Assembly: GCA_910577365.1 (NCBI GenBank)
Contig: CAJTMU010000059.1
Span: forward strand, 1 to 13,439
DNA: 13,439 nt
Origin: an uncultured Oscillospiraceae bacterium
GTDB taxonomy: Bacteria; Bacillota; Clostridia; Oscillospirales; Ruminococcaceae
Direction: 5' to 3'
In this document: in pieces, positions 5,341 through 13,048 of the stretch
Layout of the letters: every line of letters begins with the position of its first letter
Position numbering within the stretch: position 1 is the first letter of the stretch
Notes under the pieces: generated by a model
Database searches by the model: none
What the model was told of the DNA's origin: nothing
Seen by the model: the letters and a program-made list of their open reading frames with translations, nothing else
Made by a program: the position numbers and the translations under genes

Positions 5341-7722
5341 ATGGACGCAAAAAACAAAAAGAAAAAAATACGATACATCAAGATACGCGAGGAGCAAGCA
5401 AAGACTCCGAGGAAAAAGAAAAAAAGCAGAACCATGAAAAATCTGGGGCACGCTTTGACCATTGTAGGCACGACATTCTCCTCAATGCTGCTTATCATTG
5501 TTATCATGCTTTGTATCGTGGTCACGGTACTCACAGTTTATGTGCTGGACTTTGCTGACACCAGTTACGACGCCAACCTGCGTGACGTTGAGATGAAGTA
5601 CACCAGCTTTATCTATGCTTACGACAAGGACGGCAACGAGGTGGAGATAAAGCGCCTTGCTCAGGAAGAAAACCGTATCTGGGTAAACTATGAGAATATG
5701 TCACCGAATATAATCAACGCGGTGGTGTCTACTGAGGACAAGCGCTTTTATGAGCATGACGGAGTTGACTGGAGAAGAACGGTTTATGCACTCGGCGCGG
5801 ACGTGCTTAATCTTTCCGCAGCGGGACAGGGCGGCTCTACCATCACGCAGCAGCTTGTAAAGAACATTACGGGCGACGACGAAACTACTTGGGAGCGTAA
5901 GCTGCGCGAGATATTCCGCGCGCTTTCGCTGGAAGAAAAATATACCAAGATAGACATAATAGAGAGCTATCTTAACCGCATATGGTTTGGAAACACAATC
6001 TATGGCATAGGCGCGGCTTCCGCGTACTATTTCGACAAGGAAGCCTCGGAACTGACCGTAGCTGAAGCTGCTATCATATCCGGAATGATACGCAATCCGG
6101 GAAAATATTCCCCGTATGTCGATCTTGAACTTTGCAAGGAACGACAGGAATACGCACTGGAAAATCTTTACGAGCAGGGCTATATCAACACGCAGGAATA
6201 TGAGGCAGCGCTTAAGGAAAAGGTTCAGTTCGCAAGACCCGTTTACGGAGACGATTTCGGGTATGTGGACGCGAGGACGCTGATTCAGGAGCTTGAGGAT
6301 AAAGAGGACGAGGAAAAACCCGATGACGGATACGAGGCGTACAAGTGGAACGGCGACTATACCGTTACGCAGAACTGGTATGTCGACGCGGCGATAGAAC
6401 AGGTCATAAACGACTACGCGGGCGAGAAGGGCATTACCTATACCTCAGCGAGAAAAGAGCTTTACAACGGCGGCTACAAGATATACATTAACATGGATAT
6501 CGAAAAACAGAATATTCTTGAGGAGAAATACGCCGATCCTTACACTGTGCTTTCGTCGTATAATATCAGCGCCCCTCCCGAGGATCTGCTTCAGTCCGCG
6601 TTTGTAATTATGGACTACTCGGGAACGGTACTTGCGGTGGCGGGCGGTCTGGGCGAAAAGCCCGGCAACAGCGTGTTTAACCGCGCCACTCAGGCGGTGA
6701 GAGCGCCCGGCTCTACCATGAAGCCCATCGCGACCTATTCAACCGCCATACAGAGAAATCTTATAACCTACTCCACACTTGTTCCCAACAAGGCGTTTGA
6801 GGTAATAAACGATGAAGGCACGGGCACCAAGCTCTGGCCCAGGAACTATGTAACGCTGAACGGCGTAGGTTCATACGGCGACGGAACTCCCACGCCCGTA
6901 TGGCAGGCGGTCAGAGAGTCACTCAACTCCATTGCGGCAAGGCTGTGCCGCGAGCTTACCCCACAGGTGTGCTACAATCAGCTTACGCAGAACCTGGGCT
7001 TTACCACTATCACCGAGATGGATATCGCCTACTCGCCCATGGCGTTGGGAGCGCTCACGCAGGGCGTAAAGCTATACGAGCTGGCAGCGGCATATCAGGT
7101 GTTCGGCAACGGCGGCATTTACTACGAGCCGAAAATGTACAGCAAGGTTTTGGACAGCCGCGGGAACGCGGTGCTGGAGCAGGATTTCTTTGGAACGCAG
7201 GCGCTGGACGCGGACGCCGCTTGGATAACCAACCGCATGATGCGCACTGTTATCACCTCGCCGACTGGCACGGGGCACTACGCACAGCTTGACAACGTTG
7301 AGGTTATCGGCAAGACGGGCACCTCAAACGACGAAAAAAACCTGCTGTTCGTGGGTTGTACCCCCGAATACGTTGGGGCGCTGTGGTTGGGCTACGATGA
7401 CGCGAGAGAGATACACAGTTCCGACGGCTGGAGGGCGGTCGCTTCGATTTGGAAAACGGTGATGCAGGATATTCAGGACACATCGTCGATAATGAAATTC
7501 ACGCCCGACTCCTCCGTTGTGGAGCGCTCCTACTGCATGGACACGGGACTTCTCGCCACAAACAAGTGTACCAAAACAGATGTCGGATACTACCGCAAGG
7601 AAAACATTCCCGACTTTTGCACGGGCAAGCATGAGGAAATTCAGCAGGAAATTCAGGATAAGTGGGCGGCGATCGACGAAGGACACCTTGAAGGGGTTCA
7701 CAGACAGCTTAACAATCGCTGA
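5341..7722 (+). CDS. Class A penicillin-binding protein (PBP1A family): glycosyltransferase + transpeptidase
   Basis: A bifunctional peptidoglycan synthase that polymerises lipid II and crosslinks the stem peptides on the outer face of the membrane. The 793 residues give: a very basic cytoplasmic tail (1-40), one membrane segment (about 41-70), a GT51 domain with catalytic Glu132 in EDKRFYEHDG (132-141), GGSTITQQLVKN (164-175) and RNPGKYSP (251-258), then a transpeptidase domain with Ser458 in STMK (458-461), SLN (527-529) and KTGT (658-661). All key catalytic motifs are present. A short Cys-containing tail (Cys732, Cys743, Cys760) follows. The start is supported by AGGGGAAGTG about ten bases upstream. 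B. subtilis ponA and E. coli mrcA are the functional models; orthology is not proven. It is transcribed alone from a long leader and ends in a strong hairpin, facing the BofC-like gene. Confidence 0.96.
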   Translation: MDAKNKKKKIRYIKIREEQAKTPRKKKKSRTMKNLGHALTIVGTTFSSMLLIIVIMLCIVVTVLTVYVLDFADTSYDANLRDVEMKYTSFIYAYDKDGNEVEIKRLAQEENRIWVNYENMSPNIINAVVSTEDKRFYEHDGVDWRRTVYALGADVLNLSAAGQGGSTITQQLVKNITGDDETTWERKLREIFRALSLEEKYTKIDIIESYLNRIWFGNTIYGIGAASAYYFDKEASELTVAEAAIISGMIRNPGKYSPYVDLELCKERQEYALENLYEQGYINTQEYEAALKEKVQFARPVYGDDFGYVDARTLIQELEDKEDEEKPDDGYEAYKWNGDYTVTQNWYVDAAIEQVINDYAGEKGITYTSARKELYNGGYKIYINMDIEKQNILEEKYADPYTVLSSYNISAPPEDLLQSAFVIMDYSGTVLAVAGGLGEKPGNSVFNRATQAVRAPGSTMKPIATYSTAIQRNLITYSTLVPNKAFEVINDEGTGTKLWPRNYVTLNGVGSYGDGTPTPVWQAVRESLNSIAARLCRELTPQVCYNQLTQNLGFTTITEMDIAYSPMALGALTQGVKLYELAAAYQVFGNGGIYYEPKMYSKVLDSRGNAVLEQDFFGTQALDADAAWITNRMMRTVITSPTGTGHYAQLDNVEVIGKTGTSNDEKNLLFVGCTPEYVGALWLGYDDAREIHSSDGWRAVASIWKTVMQDIQDTSSIMKFTPDSSVVERSYCMDTGLLATNKCTKTDVGYYRKENIPDFCTGKHEEIQQEIQDKWAAIDEGHLEGVHRQLNNR

Positions 7723-7737
7723 ACCGATTAACAACAG

Positions 7738-7775
7738 ACAGCGCGCGGGTATGGTAAGCCCGCGCGCTGTGTTTT
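7738..7775 (+). terminator. Intrinsic terminator of the PBP gene
   Basis: ACAGCGCGCGGG (7738-7749) and CCCGCGCGCTGT (7759-7770) form a perfect 12-bp stem with a 9-base loop, followed by GTTTTG. A second small hairpin GCGGC-AAA-GCCGC follows at 7776-7788. As the gene from the right converges here, the stem may stop both transcripts, though no T-run is seen on the minus side. Confidence 0.8.
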
Positions 7776-7795
7776 GCGGCAAAGCCGCGTTGCGT

Positions 7796-8086
7796 TTACT
7801 CTACTTCAAGATCCTCGAGCAATCTTGCTACCTCGCTCATGCTTTTAAGCCGTATTCCGTCGACCAGCAAGGCGGCGTCGGCAGGATTTATCTGCGTGAT
7901 GGGGGTGGAATATACCGCCAGCGGTTCTTCTGCGCCCTCCTCAAAAAGAGCCATCGTATTGCCGTACTCCCGCAGTATAAAGCATTGCTCACCGCTGAAC
8001 GACGGCTCTGCCGCTATTGTGCCGTATGCCGCCGCACAGCCCAGCACAGTGACCGCGGCAGCGGTGGAAATGAATTTTTTAAACAT
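7796..8086 (-). CDS. Small exported protein with a BofC C-terminal-like domain
   Basis: A longer frame starts at 8116, but AAGGAGG at 8094-8100 sits seven bases before the ATG at 8086, giving 96 residues. The N-terminus is a signal sequence (MFKKF followed by about 20 hydrophobic or small residues); VLGC with Cys17 could be a weak lipobox, otherwise cleavage after GTIAA is likely. The rest (FILREYGNTMALFEEG...EPLAVYSTPITQINPADAALLVDGIRLKSMSEVARLLEDLE) resembles the short repeat-like domain of BofC (bypass-of-forespore C) found in many small Clostridia proteins, with the order ordinal strand, 'VY' strand, acidic helix and final 'LLED' helix. In B. subtilis BofC restrains the SpoIVB protease; this protein may do something quite different. 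It is convergent with the PBP gene, and lies alone between it and the sigma operon. Confidence 0.72.
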   Translation of the reverse strand: MFKKFISTAAAVTVLGCAAAYGTIAAEPSFSGEQCFILREYGNTMALFEEGAEEPLAVYSTPITQINPADAALLVDGIRLKSMSEVARLLEDLEVE

Positions 8087-8150
8087 TTTATCGCCTCCTT
8101 TTACCGTTATTTTCAACCATGGCGCTGAAAATATTCAATATTAAAATAAT

Positions 8151-8178
8151 AATTTATGCCGATAAGATATGTTGACAA
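8151..8178 (-). promoter_or_regulatory. Possible promoter of the BofC-like gene
   Basis: On the minus strand: TTGTCA (8173-8178), 16-base spacer, TAAATT (8151-8156), four of six matches at -10. The leader would be about 55-60 bases. The same bases contain TTGACA in the plus orientation (8172-8177), but without a good -10 box. Confidence 0.35.
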
Positions 8179-8215
8179 CAGGCAGAATGCTTTTAATTAA
8201 TGTAGACCTAAATCC

Positions 8216-8388
8216 GGTTATATAAAAAATTTCCCGCTCCGCTGCAAACAACGCTGATTTTTGCGCAAAATGCTGAATAATGTGTTAAGCATTTACAGCC
8301 ATATTGCGCAAAACCTTGCGTTGTTTGCTCTTTTACAGCAGATTGCGGGAAACTCATGCGTGGGAGATCGCTTTACATCTGCCTTCAG
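8216..8388. repeat. Structured intergenic element, copy B (long nested stem)
   Basis: A 123-base nested palindrome: TTTCCCGC (8230-8237) with 8345-8352; GCAAACAACGC (8244-8254) with 8318-8328, perfect over 11 bp; TTTTGCGCAA (8259-8268) with 8304-8313; AAATGCT (8268-8274) with 8288-8294. The left A-run (8223-8229) and the right blocks GGGAAA, ATG, TGGGAG, CTTTAC, TGC (8347-8383) match copy A at 1398-1489. As with copy A, the minus strand has the stem followed by AAATTTTTTA, a terminator-like form. It lies between the divergent BofC-like and sigma genes, where no minus-strand gene would need a terminator, so a simple terminator role does not explain it. Confidence 0.65.
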
Positions 8389-8547
8389 CACATTTGACTG
8401 CTTAATATTTAAATGATTTATGGAAGCTCAGCAAATTTATAAGCTATTATTTTCAGAAAATTTTGCGACCATCTTTTTCAAAATTCGTCTTAATAGATAA
8501 GCTTAAAAACTGTCAGAGTTCAGACAGGTACAATAAGGGGTGGAAAC

Positions 8548-9108
8548 ATGGGCGCATGCAAAATGAATGATGAAGAAATCGTAGATATGTTTTTCAGCCG
8601 CAACGAATCCGCAGTGTCCGAAATAAAAGTGCTTTACGGGAGGCTGATATACAGCGTTGCATACGGTGTGCTTCGCTGTGCGGAGGACGCGGAGGAATGC
8701 GAAAACGAGGTCTATATGCGGGCATGGTCGAGCATACCACCGGCAAGACCGCAGAGCTTGTCCGCATATCTGTGCAAAATAGCCCGCAGCGCAGCTCTGG
8801 ACAGATATCGGCATGATCATGCTGCCAAGCGCGGAGAAGCATTGCCGATAGAGGAACTGGAAAACTGTATCCATTCCGATTCATCGGCGGAGGACAGGCT
8901 CTCCGAAAGAGAGCTTACTGCTCTGCTGAACCGATTTCTTAAATCACAGGACTACAACACCCGTATTATTTTCCTGAGACGCTTTTGGTTTTCGGATAGT
9001 ATCTCTGAAATAGCAAAGCGGCTTCATGTGAGCGAGAGCATGGTGAAATCGCGCATTTCGCGAACGCTTAAAAAGCTTCGGGAACATTTAAAAAGCGAAG
9101 GATACTGA
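8548..9108 (+). CDS. ECF-type RNA polymerase sigma-70 factor
   Basis: A 186-residue sigma factor with only regions 2 and 4. Region 2 spans about 10-92 (LYGRLIYSVAYGVLRCAEDAEECENEVYMRAW around 29-60, then the -10-recognising helix through SAYLCKIARSAALDRYRHD at 72-90); region 4 spans about 120-180, with the helix-turn-helix ISEIAKRLHVSESMVKSRISRTLKKL at 152-176. The SIPPARPQSL linker is typical of ECF groups common in Clostridia. It would direct polymerase to the promoters of a small regulon. AGGGGTGG lies four bases before the ATG; an in-frame ATG at 8563 has no ribosome site. The gene is followed 68 bases later by a membrane protein with an anti-sigma-like N-terminus, forming an operon. The trigger is unknown. 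Confidence 0.92.
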   Translation: MGACKMNDEEIVDMFFSRNESAVSEIKVLYGRLIYSVAYGVLRCAEDAEECENEVYMRAWSSIPPARPQSLSAYLCKIARSAALDRYRHDHAAKRGEALPIEELENCIHSDSSAEDRLSERELTALLNRFLKSQDYNTRIIFLRRFWFSDSISEIAKRLHVSESMVKSRISRTLKKLREHLKSEGY

Positions 9109-9176
9109 CGGTTGAAAATTATTTGAAAAACAAACATGCAAAATTCAAGAAAACATTAAGATAAGGAGGAAATTTT

Positions 9177-11546
9177 ATGAATGATAAACTTAACAACGCT
9201 CTTAACGAAATAGACGAACGGCTGATAGAAGAAGCGGCTTACGCATATCGGGCAGAGCGGAATGGGCTTAAAGCAGCAAGAAATATCGGGTTTTCCGTAT
9301 TCGGAGTGGCTGCGGCTGCCGCGGTACTCACTTTCGGCATAAGCCATCACCTATCTTCGCTGCCTGAAAAAGTCAACCTGCTTCCCACGGAATCGGGTGA
9401 AGCAAGCAATAATATTGCCAATGCTATCGCGGAGAACTCGCTAAAGACTATTTCTGTTGAACGGATAGACATATCGGACGTTGACCCCGCGCGAATTTCC
9501 GACTGCTCTCCGTATTTTATAAACGCTGGAAACGAATGGAAAATATTTGATAATGACGGAAATGTGCTTAACAGCGGTAATACCATTGTAGTTATGGATT
9601 TCAACGGATATTGGGTGGAATACGATATCACCGATTCCGACGGTGTTATAGACGAACTGCTGGACATAAGAACTGCTCTCGGCAAGGCGGAGGATGTGCT
9701 GGGTGCTACGCTGCTGCCCGGAAACGCAGGTTTATCCATGGGGCTTTATAGGCTCAGCGAAAATGATATATCACATACAATCACTGCATTTTTTGACGAC
9801 GGAAGCTGTCTTAACTACCGCCTGAAATGCGATACCAATCATGAGCAATGGACGATGTCACTGCTTTCCGATAGTCCAGACTATCTGGAGGACAAGGACT
9901 TCGGTGCTGATTTCTTCCGCGAGGAAAGAGCAGGCGTGTACGACTCCGTGCGATTCAGTGACGGATACGGCGCTTATATCTGCGACAATAACGGGGAAAT
10001 ACGCGTGGTGGAGCATACCGAGGATGGTTATTTCGGGCATCTGCCTTTCGGCGGCAAGGAGTATATCTATACGCTTGAAAATACCGAAACTGGCAGGCGG
10101 GAGAAATATTGTGTAAAGGAGAACGGCGATGCGCTTTTTACAAGCGAGGATTTTCTGGCAGTAGGCGGCTCAGAGCATCAGGACGATCCCCAAAATATAG
10201 CTATGCCTTCATGGATGAATATAATAGACGATATGGGTTCGGGGGAGCAGAATGCCATCGGCGCTTCCAAGGTATATAATCTTTCTTATGCGCCCGACTA
10301 TAACGGCATCGCGCTGCAATTTCTGGAGGACAGTGACGGAAAGCTGTTTCTGTATGATTTTGAGTGGCTGTATCCCTGTAAAATCAAGAAAGACGAGGTT
10401 AGTATCGACTCTTACACCATGACTATAAATCTTTTTCCCGAAGGGCGCGAGATGACGGGTGATGTAATATTGGGGGACGGCGTGAAAATGCTGTTCGACG
10501 GCGAAACGTGGACGCTTGCGGAAGATACTGAACTCAATATCAACGAGCGGGGTACGCCAAAGAGGATAACTCTTTACAAAGGGACAAAATTTACCGCGGA
10601 TATACGGCATCTTCCTGAAAATCCCACGGAAGAAGACGAAACAGGTGAGGATAGCAACGAAGCCGTTGGCTTTACGGACAATGAAACAGGTTTCCTGCCA
10701 ATCTCAAATCAAATCTTTAATATGCAATATCCCGAGGGATATGAGGGACAGAATCTCCAATTTTTCACAGACAACAACGGCTGCCTGTTCCTAACTGACT
10801 TTACATGGACATACCCCTGCCAAGTAGAGGATCTGAGCCGTTTACAGGAGAATTTTTATAAGATATACATCGATTTCTGGCCGGAGGGCAGAGAACTTCC
10901 CGAACGCGATATAAACGCCAGCACGGGGGCGTTCATATCTGACGATACTCTGATATTTGATATGAATACTACGCTATATATCGTTCAGAACGGCAGCGAT
11001 ACGGAAATAGTTATTCCTAAGGGAACGGTATTCGAGGCTTACGATAACGCTCCCGCGGGTCTTGACCCCGACGAGCTGAGAGAATACTGGACAAATCTTA
11101 TATCGAGCGTTCCCGATCCGAATTTCCTGTATCCCGTGGGCGGCGATTACGCTATAACAGCTCATATGTACGGACATACGCCCGAAAGCGGCTATTACAA
11201 TCATAGAGGCATAGATATCGGCATAATTCTCGGTGAGTCTGTGCTGGCTGCCGCAGACGGCGAGGTCATTCTCGCGGAATGGTATCATGGTCTTGGAAAG
11301 TGTGTTATGATCGAGCACGCGGACGGCGTGGTTACGGTCTACGGTCACTGCGACGAACTGTATGTAAGCAAGGGCGACGCCGTGACGCGCGGTCAGAAGA
11401 TAGCGGGAGCGGGTTGTACGGGATTTGCGTCTGACGTAACTCTTCATTTTGAAGTGAGAATAAACGACGAACCGGTAGACCCTGCAATGTTCCAATATCA
11501 GATATATGTCAACGGCAAGCTTTCGGAACGCACAACGTTTGAATAA
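9177..11546 (+). CDS. Putative membrane anti-sigma factor fused to a duplicated extracellular domain and a C-terminal M23 (LytM) peptidase domain
   Basis: A 789-residue single-pass membrane protein, N-terminus inside. Residues 3-35 (KLNNALNEIDERLIEEAAYAYRAE core) resemble the short cytoplasmic segment found in proteins paired with ECF sigma factors in Clostridia; 37-58 is the membrane segment; 60-360 is an acidic extracellular part; 366-475 and 513-622 are two copies of one domain (YNLSYAP.../FNMQYPE..., LQFLEDSDGKLFLYDFEW/LQFFTDNNGCLFLTDFTW, FPEGRE/WPEGRE, KGTKF/KGTVF); 650-770 is an M23 domain: His676 and Asp680 (HRGID), AAADGEV, His724 (YGHC), His757 (LHFEVR), PVDP. The usual HLHFE reads TLHFE, so one catalytic His is Thr755. 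The gene follows the sigma factor by 68 bases with a strong AAGGAGG site and ends in a terminator. Likely it holds the sigma factor and senses or cuts peptidoglycan outside; the anti-sigma role is inference from context. Confidence 0.85.
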   Translation: MNDKLNNALNEIDERLIEEAAYAYRAERNGLKAARNIGFSVFGVAAAAAVLTFGISHHLSSLPEKVNLLPTESGEASNNIANAIAENSLKTISVERIDISDVDPARISDCSPYFINAGNEWKIFDNDGNVLNSGNTIVVMDFNGYWVEYDITDSDGVIDELLDIRTALGKAEDVLGATLLPGNAGLSMGLYRLSENDISHTITAFFDDGSCLNYRLKCDTNHEQWTMSLLSDSPDYLEDKDFGADFFREERAGVYDSVRFSDGYGAYICDNNGEIRVVEHTEDGYFGHLPFGGKEYIYTLENTETGRREKYCVKENGDALFTSEDFLAVGGSEHQDDPQNIAMPSWMNIIDDMGSGEQNAIGASKVYNLSYAPDYNGIALQFLEDSDGKLFLYDFEWLYPCKIKKDEVSIDSYTMTINLFPEGREMTGDVILGDGVKMLFDGETWTLAEDTELNINERGTPKRITLYKGTKFTADIRHLPENPTEEDETGEDSNEAVGFTDNETGFLPISNQIFNMQYPEGYEGQNLQFFTDNNGCLFLTDFTWTYPCQVEDLSRLQENFYKIYIDFWPEGRELPERDINASTGAFISDDTLIFDMNTTLYIVQNGSDTEIVIPKGTVFEAYDNAPAGLDPDELREYWTNLISSVPDPNFLYPVGGDYAITAHMYGHTPESGYYNHRGIDIGIILGESVLAAADGEVILAEWYHGLGKCVMIEHADGVVTVYGHCDELYVSKGDAVTRGQKIAGAGCTGFASDVTLHFEVRINDEPVDPAMFQYQIYVNGKLSERTTFE
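10272..11042 (+). repeat. Coding tandem domain duplication within the M23 protein
   Basis: Two segments encoding residues 366-475 (10272-10601) and 513-622 (10713-11042) are related at protein level and separated by an acidic linker. Shared elements in order: an opening beta strand, LQF followed by a D-x-G/N-N-G turn, F-x-L-Y/T-DF-W, YPC, a strand ending in PEGRE, and a closing KGT-F. Their DNA has diverged, so the duplication is old. Confidence 0.75.
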
Positions 11547-11579
11547 TAATCAATGACAAGACTTATTTAATTATCTTAT

Positions 11580-11612
11580 CGCCCGACATTCTGCCGCTGT
11601 CGGGCGTTTTTT
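11580..11612 (+). terminator. Intrinsic terminator of the sigma/M23 operon
   Basis: CGCCCGACA (11580-11588) pairs perfectly with TGTCGGGCG (11598-11606) around a 9-base loop, directly followed by TTTTTT (11607-11612). Confidence 0.92.
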
Positions 11613-11693
11613 AATGAATTGTACACATTATATTACTAAAAATTCCAGTCAAATGAATAATTTATGAAAATCACAAAAATCTCGGATAACCCC

Positions 11694-11722
11694 TTGATTT
11701 CTTGCCAAAAATAGGATATAAT
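11694..11722 (+). promoter_or_regulatory. Sigma-A promoter of yajC
   Basis: TTGATT (11694-11699), 17-base spacer, TATAAT (11717-11722). The start would be near 11729, about 33 bases before the ATG at 11762, which excludes the upstream ATG at 11702 as the start. Confidence 0.75.
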
Positions 11723-11761
11723 AAGAAATACAGCATAATTTACGATGTATGGAGGACAGAT

Positions 11762-12154
11762 ATGAATTTAACTATGCTTATTTCTGAGGCGGCGGGCGCT
11801 CCTGAGGGAGCTGCCGGTGCGGCAAGCCTGCTTACCCTTATTGTTCCTGTTTTACTGATGGTCGCGATTTTCTATTTCCTTATCGTGCGTCCCGAAAAAA
11901 AGCGCAACAAGGAAATGCAGAATATGCTTAACAGTATTCAGGTGGCGGACGAGGTTATAACAAACGGCGGCATCATCGGGCGCGTTCTTTCTGTTAAGGA
12001 AGACACCGTGCTTATCGAGACCGGCTCCGACAGGACAAAGATACGCGTTCTGAAATCGGCTATCGCCAAAAACAATACCGTTCACGAGGCCGCCGCGGAA
12101 CAGGCTCCCGCCAAGCTTAAAAAGAGCAAGGACAAGCCGACCGAGATCAAATAA
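11762..12154 (+). CDS. yajC: Preprotein translocase subunit YajC
   Basis: A 130-residue small membrane protein, an accessory of the Sec translocon that associates with SecDF. A Gly/Ala-rich N-terminus is followed by one membrane segment (about 22-42, LLTLIVPVLLMVAIFYFLIV), the family hallmark RPEKKRNKEMQNMLNSIQVADEVITNGGIIGRV (43-75), a small beta domain and a Lys-rich tail. The open frame extends to an ATG at 11702, but the promoter -10 lies inside that extension and TGGAGG stands six bases before the ATG at 11762, so I use 11762. In many Clostridia yajC sits with tgt/queA or secDF; here it is a single-gene unit closed by a terminator. Confidence 0.95.
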   Translation: MNLTMLISEAAGAPEGAAGAASLLTLIVPVLLMVAIFYFLIVRPEKKRNKEMQNMLNSIQVADEVITNGGIIGRVLSVKEDTVLIETGSDRTKIRVLKSAIAKNNTVHEAAAEQAPAKLKKSKDKPTEIK

Positions 12155-12160
12155 AAACGT

Positions 12161-12186
12161 AACGGGGCATTTGCCCCGTTTTGTTT
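12161..12186. terminator. Bidirectional intrinsic terminator between yajC and feoB
   Basis: AACGGGGC (12161-12168) pairs with GCCCCGTT (12173-12180) around a 4-base loop. On the plus strand it is followed by TTGTTT, on the minus strand by ACGTTTTTATTT, so it can serve both convergent genes. Confidence 0.85.
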
Positions 12187-12208
12187 ATGTCCGCGCCTGC
12201 GAAAAATC

Positions 12209-13048
12209 TTAAGTAAATATCCCCGCTATTGCCGATATTGCCGCGCATATGACTATTCCCGCAATGGTGGGGATAACAAATCCGAGCGCCGCCCAGCGCC
12301 AGCCGCCCGCCTCCTTTTTTATGGTGAGAAGCGAGGTGGAACAAGGGAAATGCATCAATGTAAACACTATCACGCACAGTGCCGTTACCCATGTCCAGCC
12401 GTTCGCAGTGAATAGCTCCGCCATCTGCGCGGGGGCAAGCTCCGACAGTCTGCCCTGCTCCATATAAGCCATAATTATCAATGGTATCACTATCTCGTTC
12501 GCGGGCATTCCCAGCAGAAACGCCGTAACTATCACCCCGTCCATTCCGATAAGTCTGCCAAACGGATCAAAAAAATTTGTGATGTGACTGAGCAGTGTAC
12601 CGTCGCCCACAGTGATATTGGCAAGAAGCCAGATGACAAGACCCGCGGGCGCGGCTACCGCCGCCGCTCTCCCAAGAACAAAAAGCGTTCTGTCAAGAAG
12701 CGACCGCACAAGCACCTTTCCGAACTGAGGGCAGCGGTATGGCGGAAGCTCCAGCGTAAATGACGACGGTTCTCCGCGGAGTATCGTTGCCGAAAGTATC
12801 TTTGACATTAGAAAGGTCATGAATATCCCAAGCAATATCACCGCGGTCAGAAGCAGAGCGGACAGCATGCTTCCCGCCAAGCCGCTCACGCTTACAAAAA
12901 ACATTCCCAGAAGCGCGATTATCATCGGAAATCTTCCGTTGCAGGGCACGAATACGTTCGTGAGCATTGCAATAAGCCGCTCGCGCCTGCTGTCGATTAT
13001 TCGGCAGCCAACTATTCCCGCAGCATTGCATCCGAATCCCATACACAT
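12209..13048 (-). CDS. feoB: C-terminal part of ferrous iron transporter FeoB, cut at the boundary of an integrated element
   Basis: FeoB imports Fe2+ and normally has about 650-750 residues: an N-terminal GTPase domain and then a membrane part. Only 279 residues are present, starting within the conserved GFGC motif (MCMGFGCNAAG, 1-11), followed by the family motifs NVFVPCNGRFP (31-41), LELPPYRCP (99-107), GMPANEIV (180-187) and HFPCSTSL (233-240), with about seven hydrophobic segments. The whole GTPase domain and the first gate helices are missing. An in-frame TAG lies upstream at 24-27 bases from the ATG and there is no ribosome binding site, so this is a 5'-truncated gene unlikely to be translated on its own. 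The remainder is expected on the far side of the element whose recombinase gene adjoins it. Restoration of feoB by excision is possible in principle. Confidence 0.85.
   Translation of the reverse strand: MCMGFGCNAAGIVGCRIIDSRRERLIAMLTNVFVPCNGRFPMIIALLGMFFVSVSGLAGSMLSALLLTAVILLGIFMTFLMSKILSATILRGEPSSFTLELPPYRCPQFGKVLVRSLLDRTLFVLGRAAAVAAPAGLVIWLLANITVGDGTLLSHITNFFDPFGRLIGMDGVIVTAFLLGMPANEIVIPLIIMAYMEQGRLSELAPAQMAELFTANGWTWVTALCVIVFTLMHFPCSTSLLTIKKEAGGWRWAALGFVIPTIAGIVICAAISAIAGIFT

Larger units (their letters stand above)
8087..8547. other. Divergent intergenic region between the BofC-like gene and the sigma factor gene
   Basis: It holds a weak minus-strand promoter (8151-8178), the large nested stem of element copy B (8216-8388), and an imperfect inverted repeat CTGTC/GACAG (8510-8527) directly before the ribosome binding site of the sigma factor. 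I found no convincing sigma-A or ECF-type promoter for the sigma operon; CGTC at 8486-8489 lacks a plausible -35 partner. Confidence 0.5.

Noticed and set aside
10974..11495. 173-codon open frame on the minus strand inside the M23 gene
   Set aside because: It is a shadow of a well-supported coding frame, without ribosome site or domain similarity.
12209..13048. A naturally short, complete nucleoside-recognition/FeoB-like transporter
   Set aside because: The protein starts inside the conserved GFGC motif, has no ribosome site, an in-frame stop just upstream, and a recombinase gene at the break, so truncation is the better reading.
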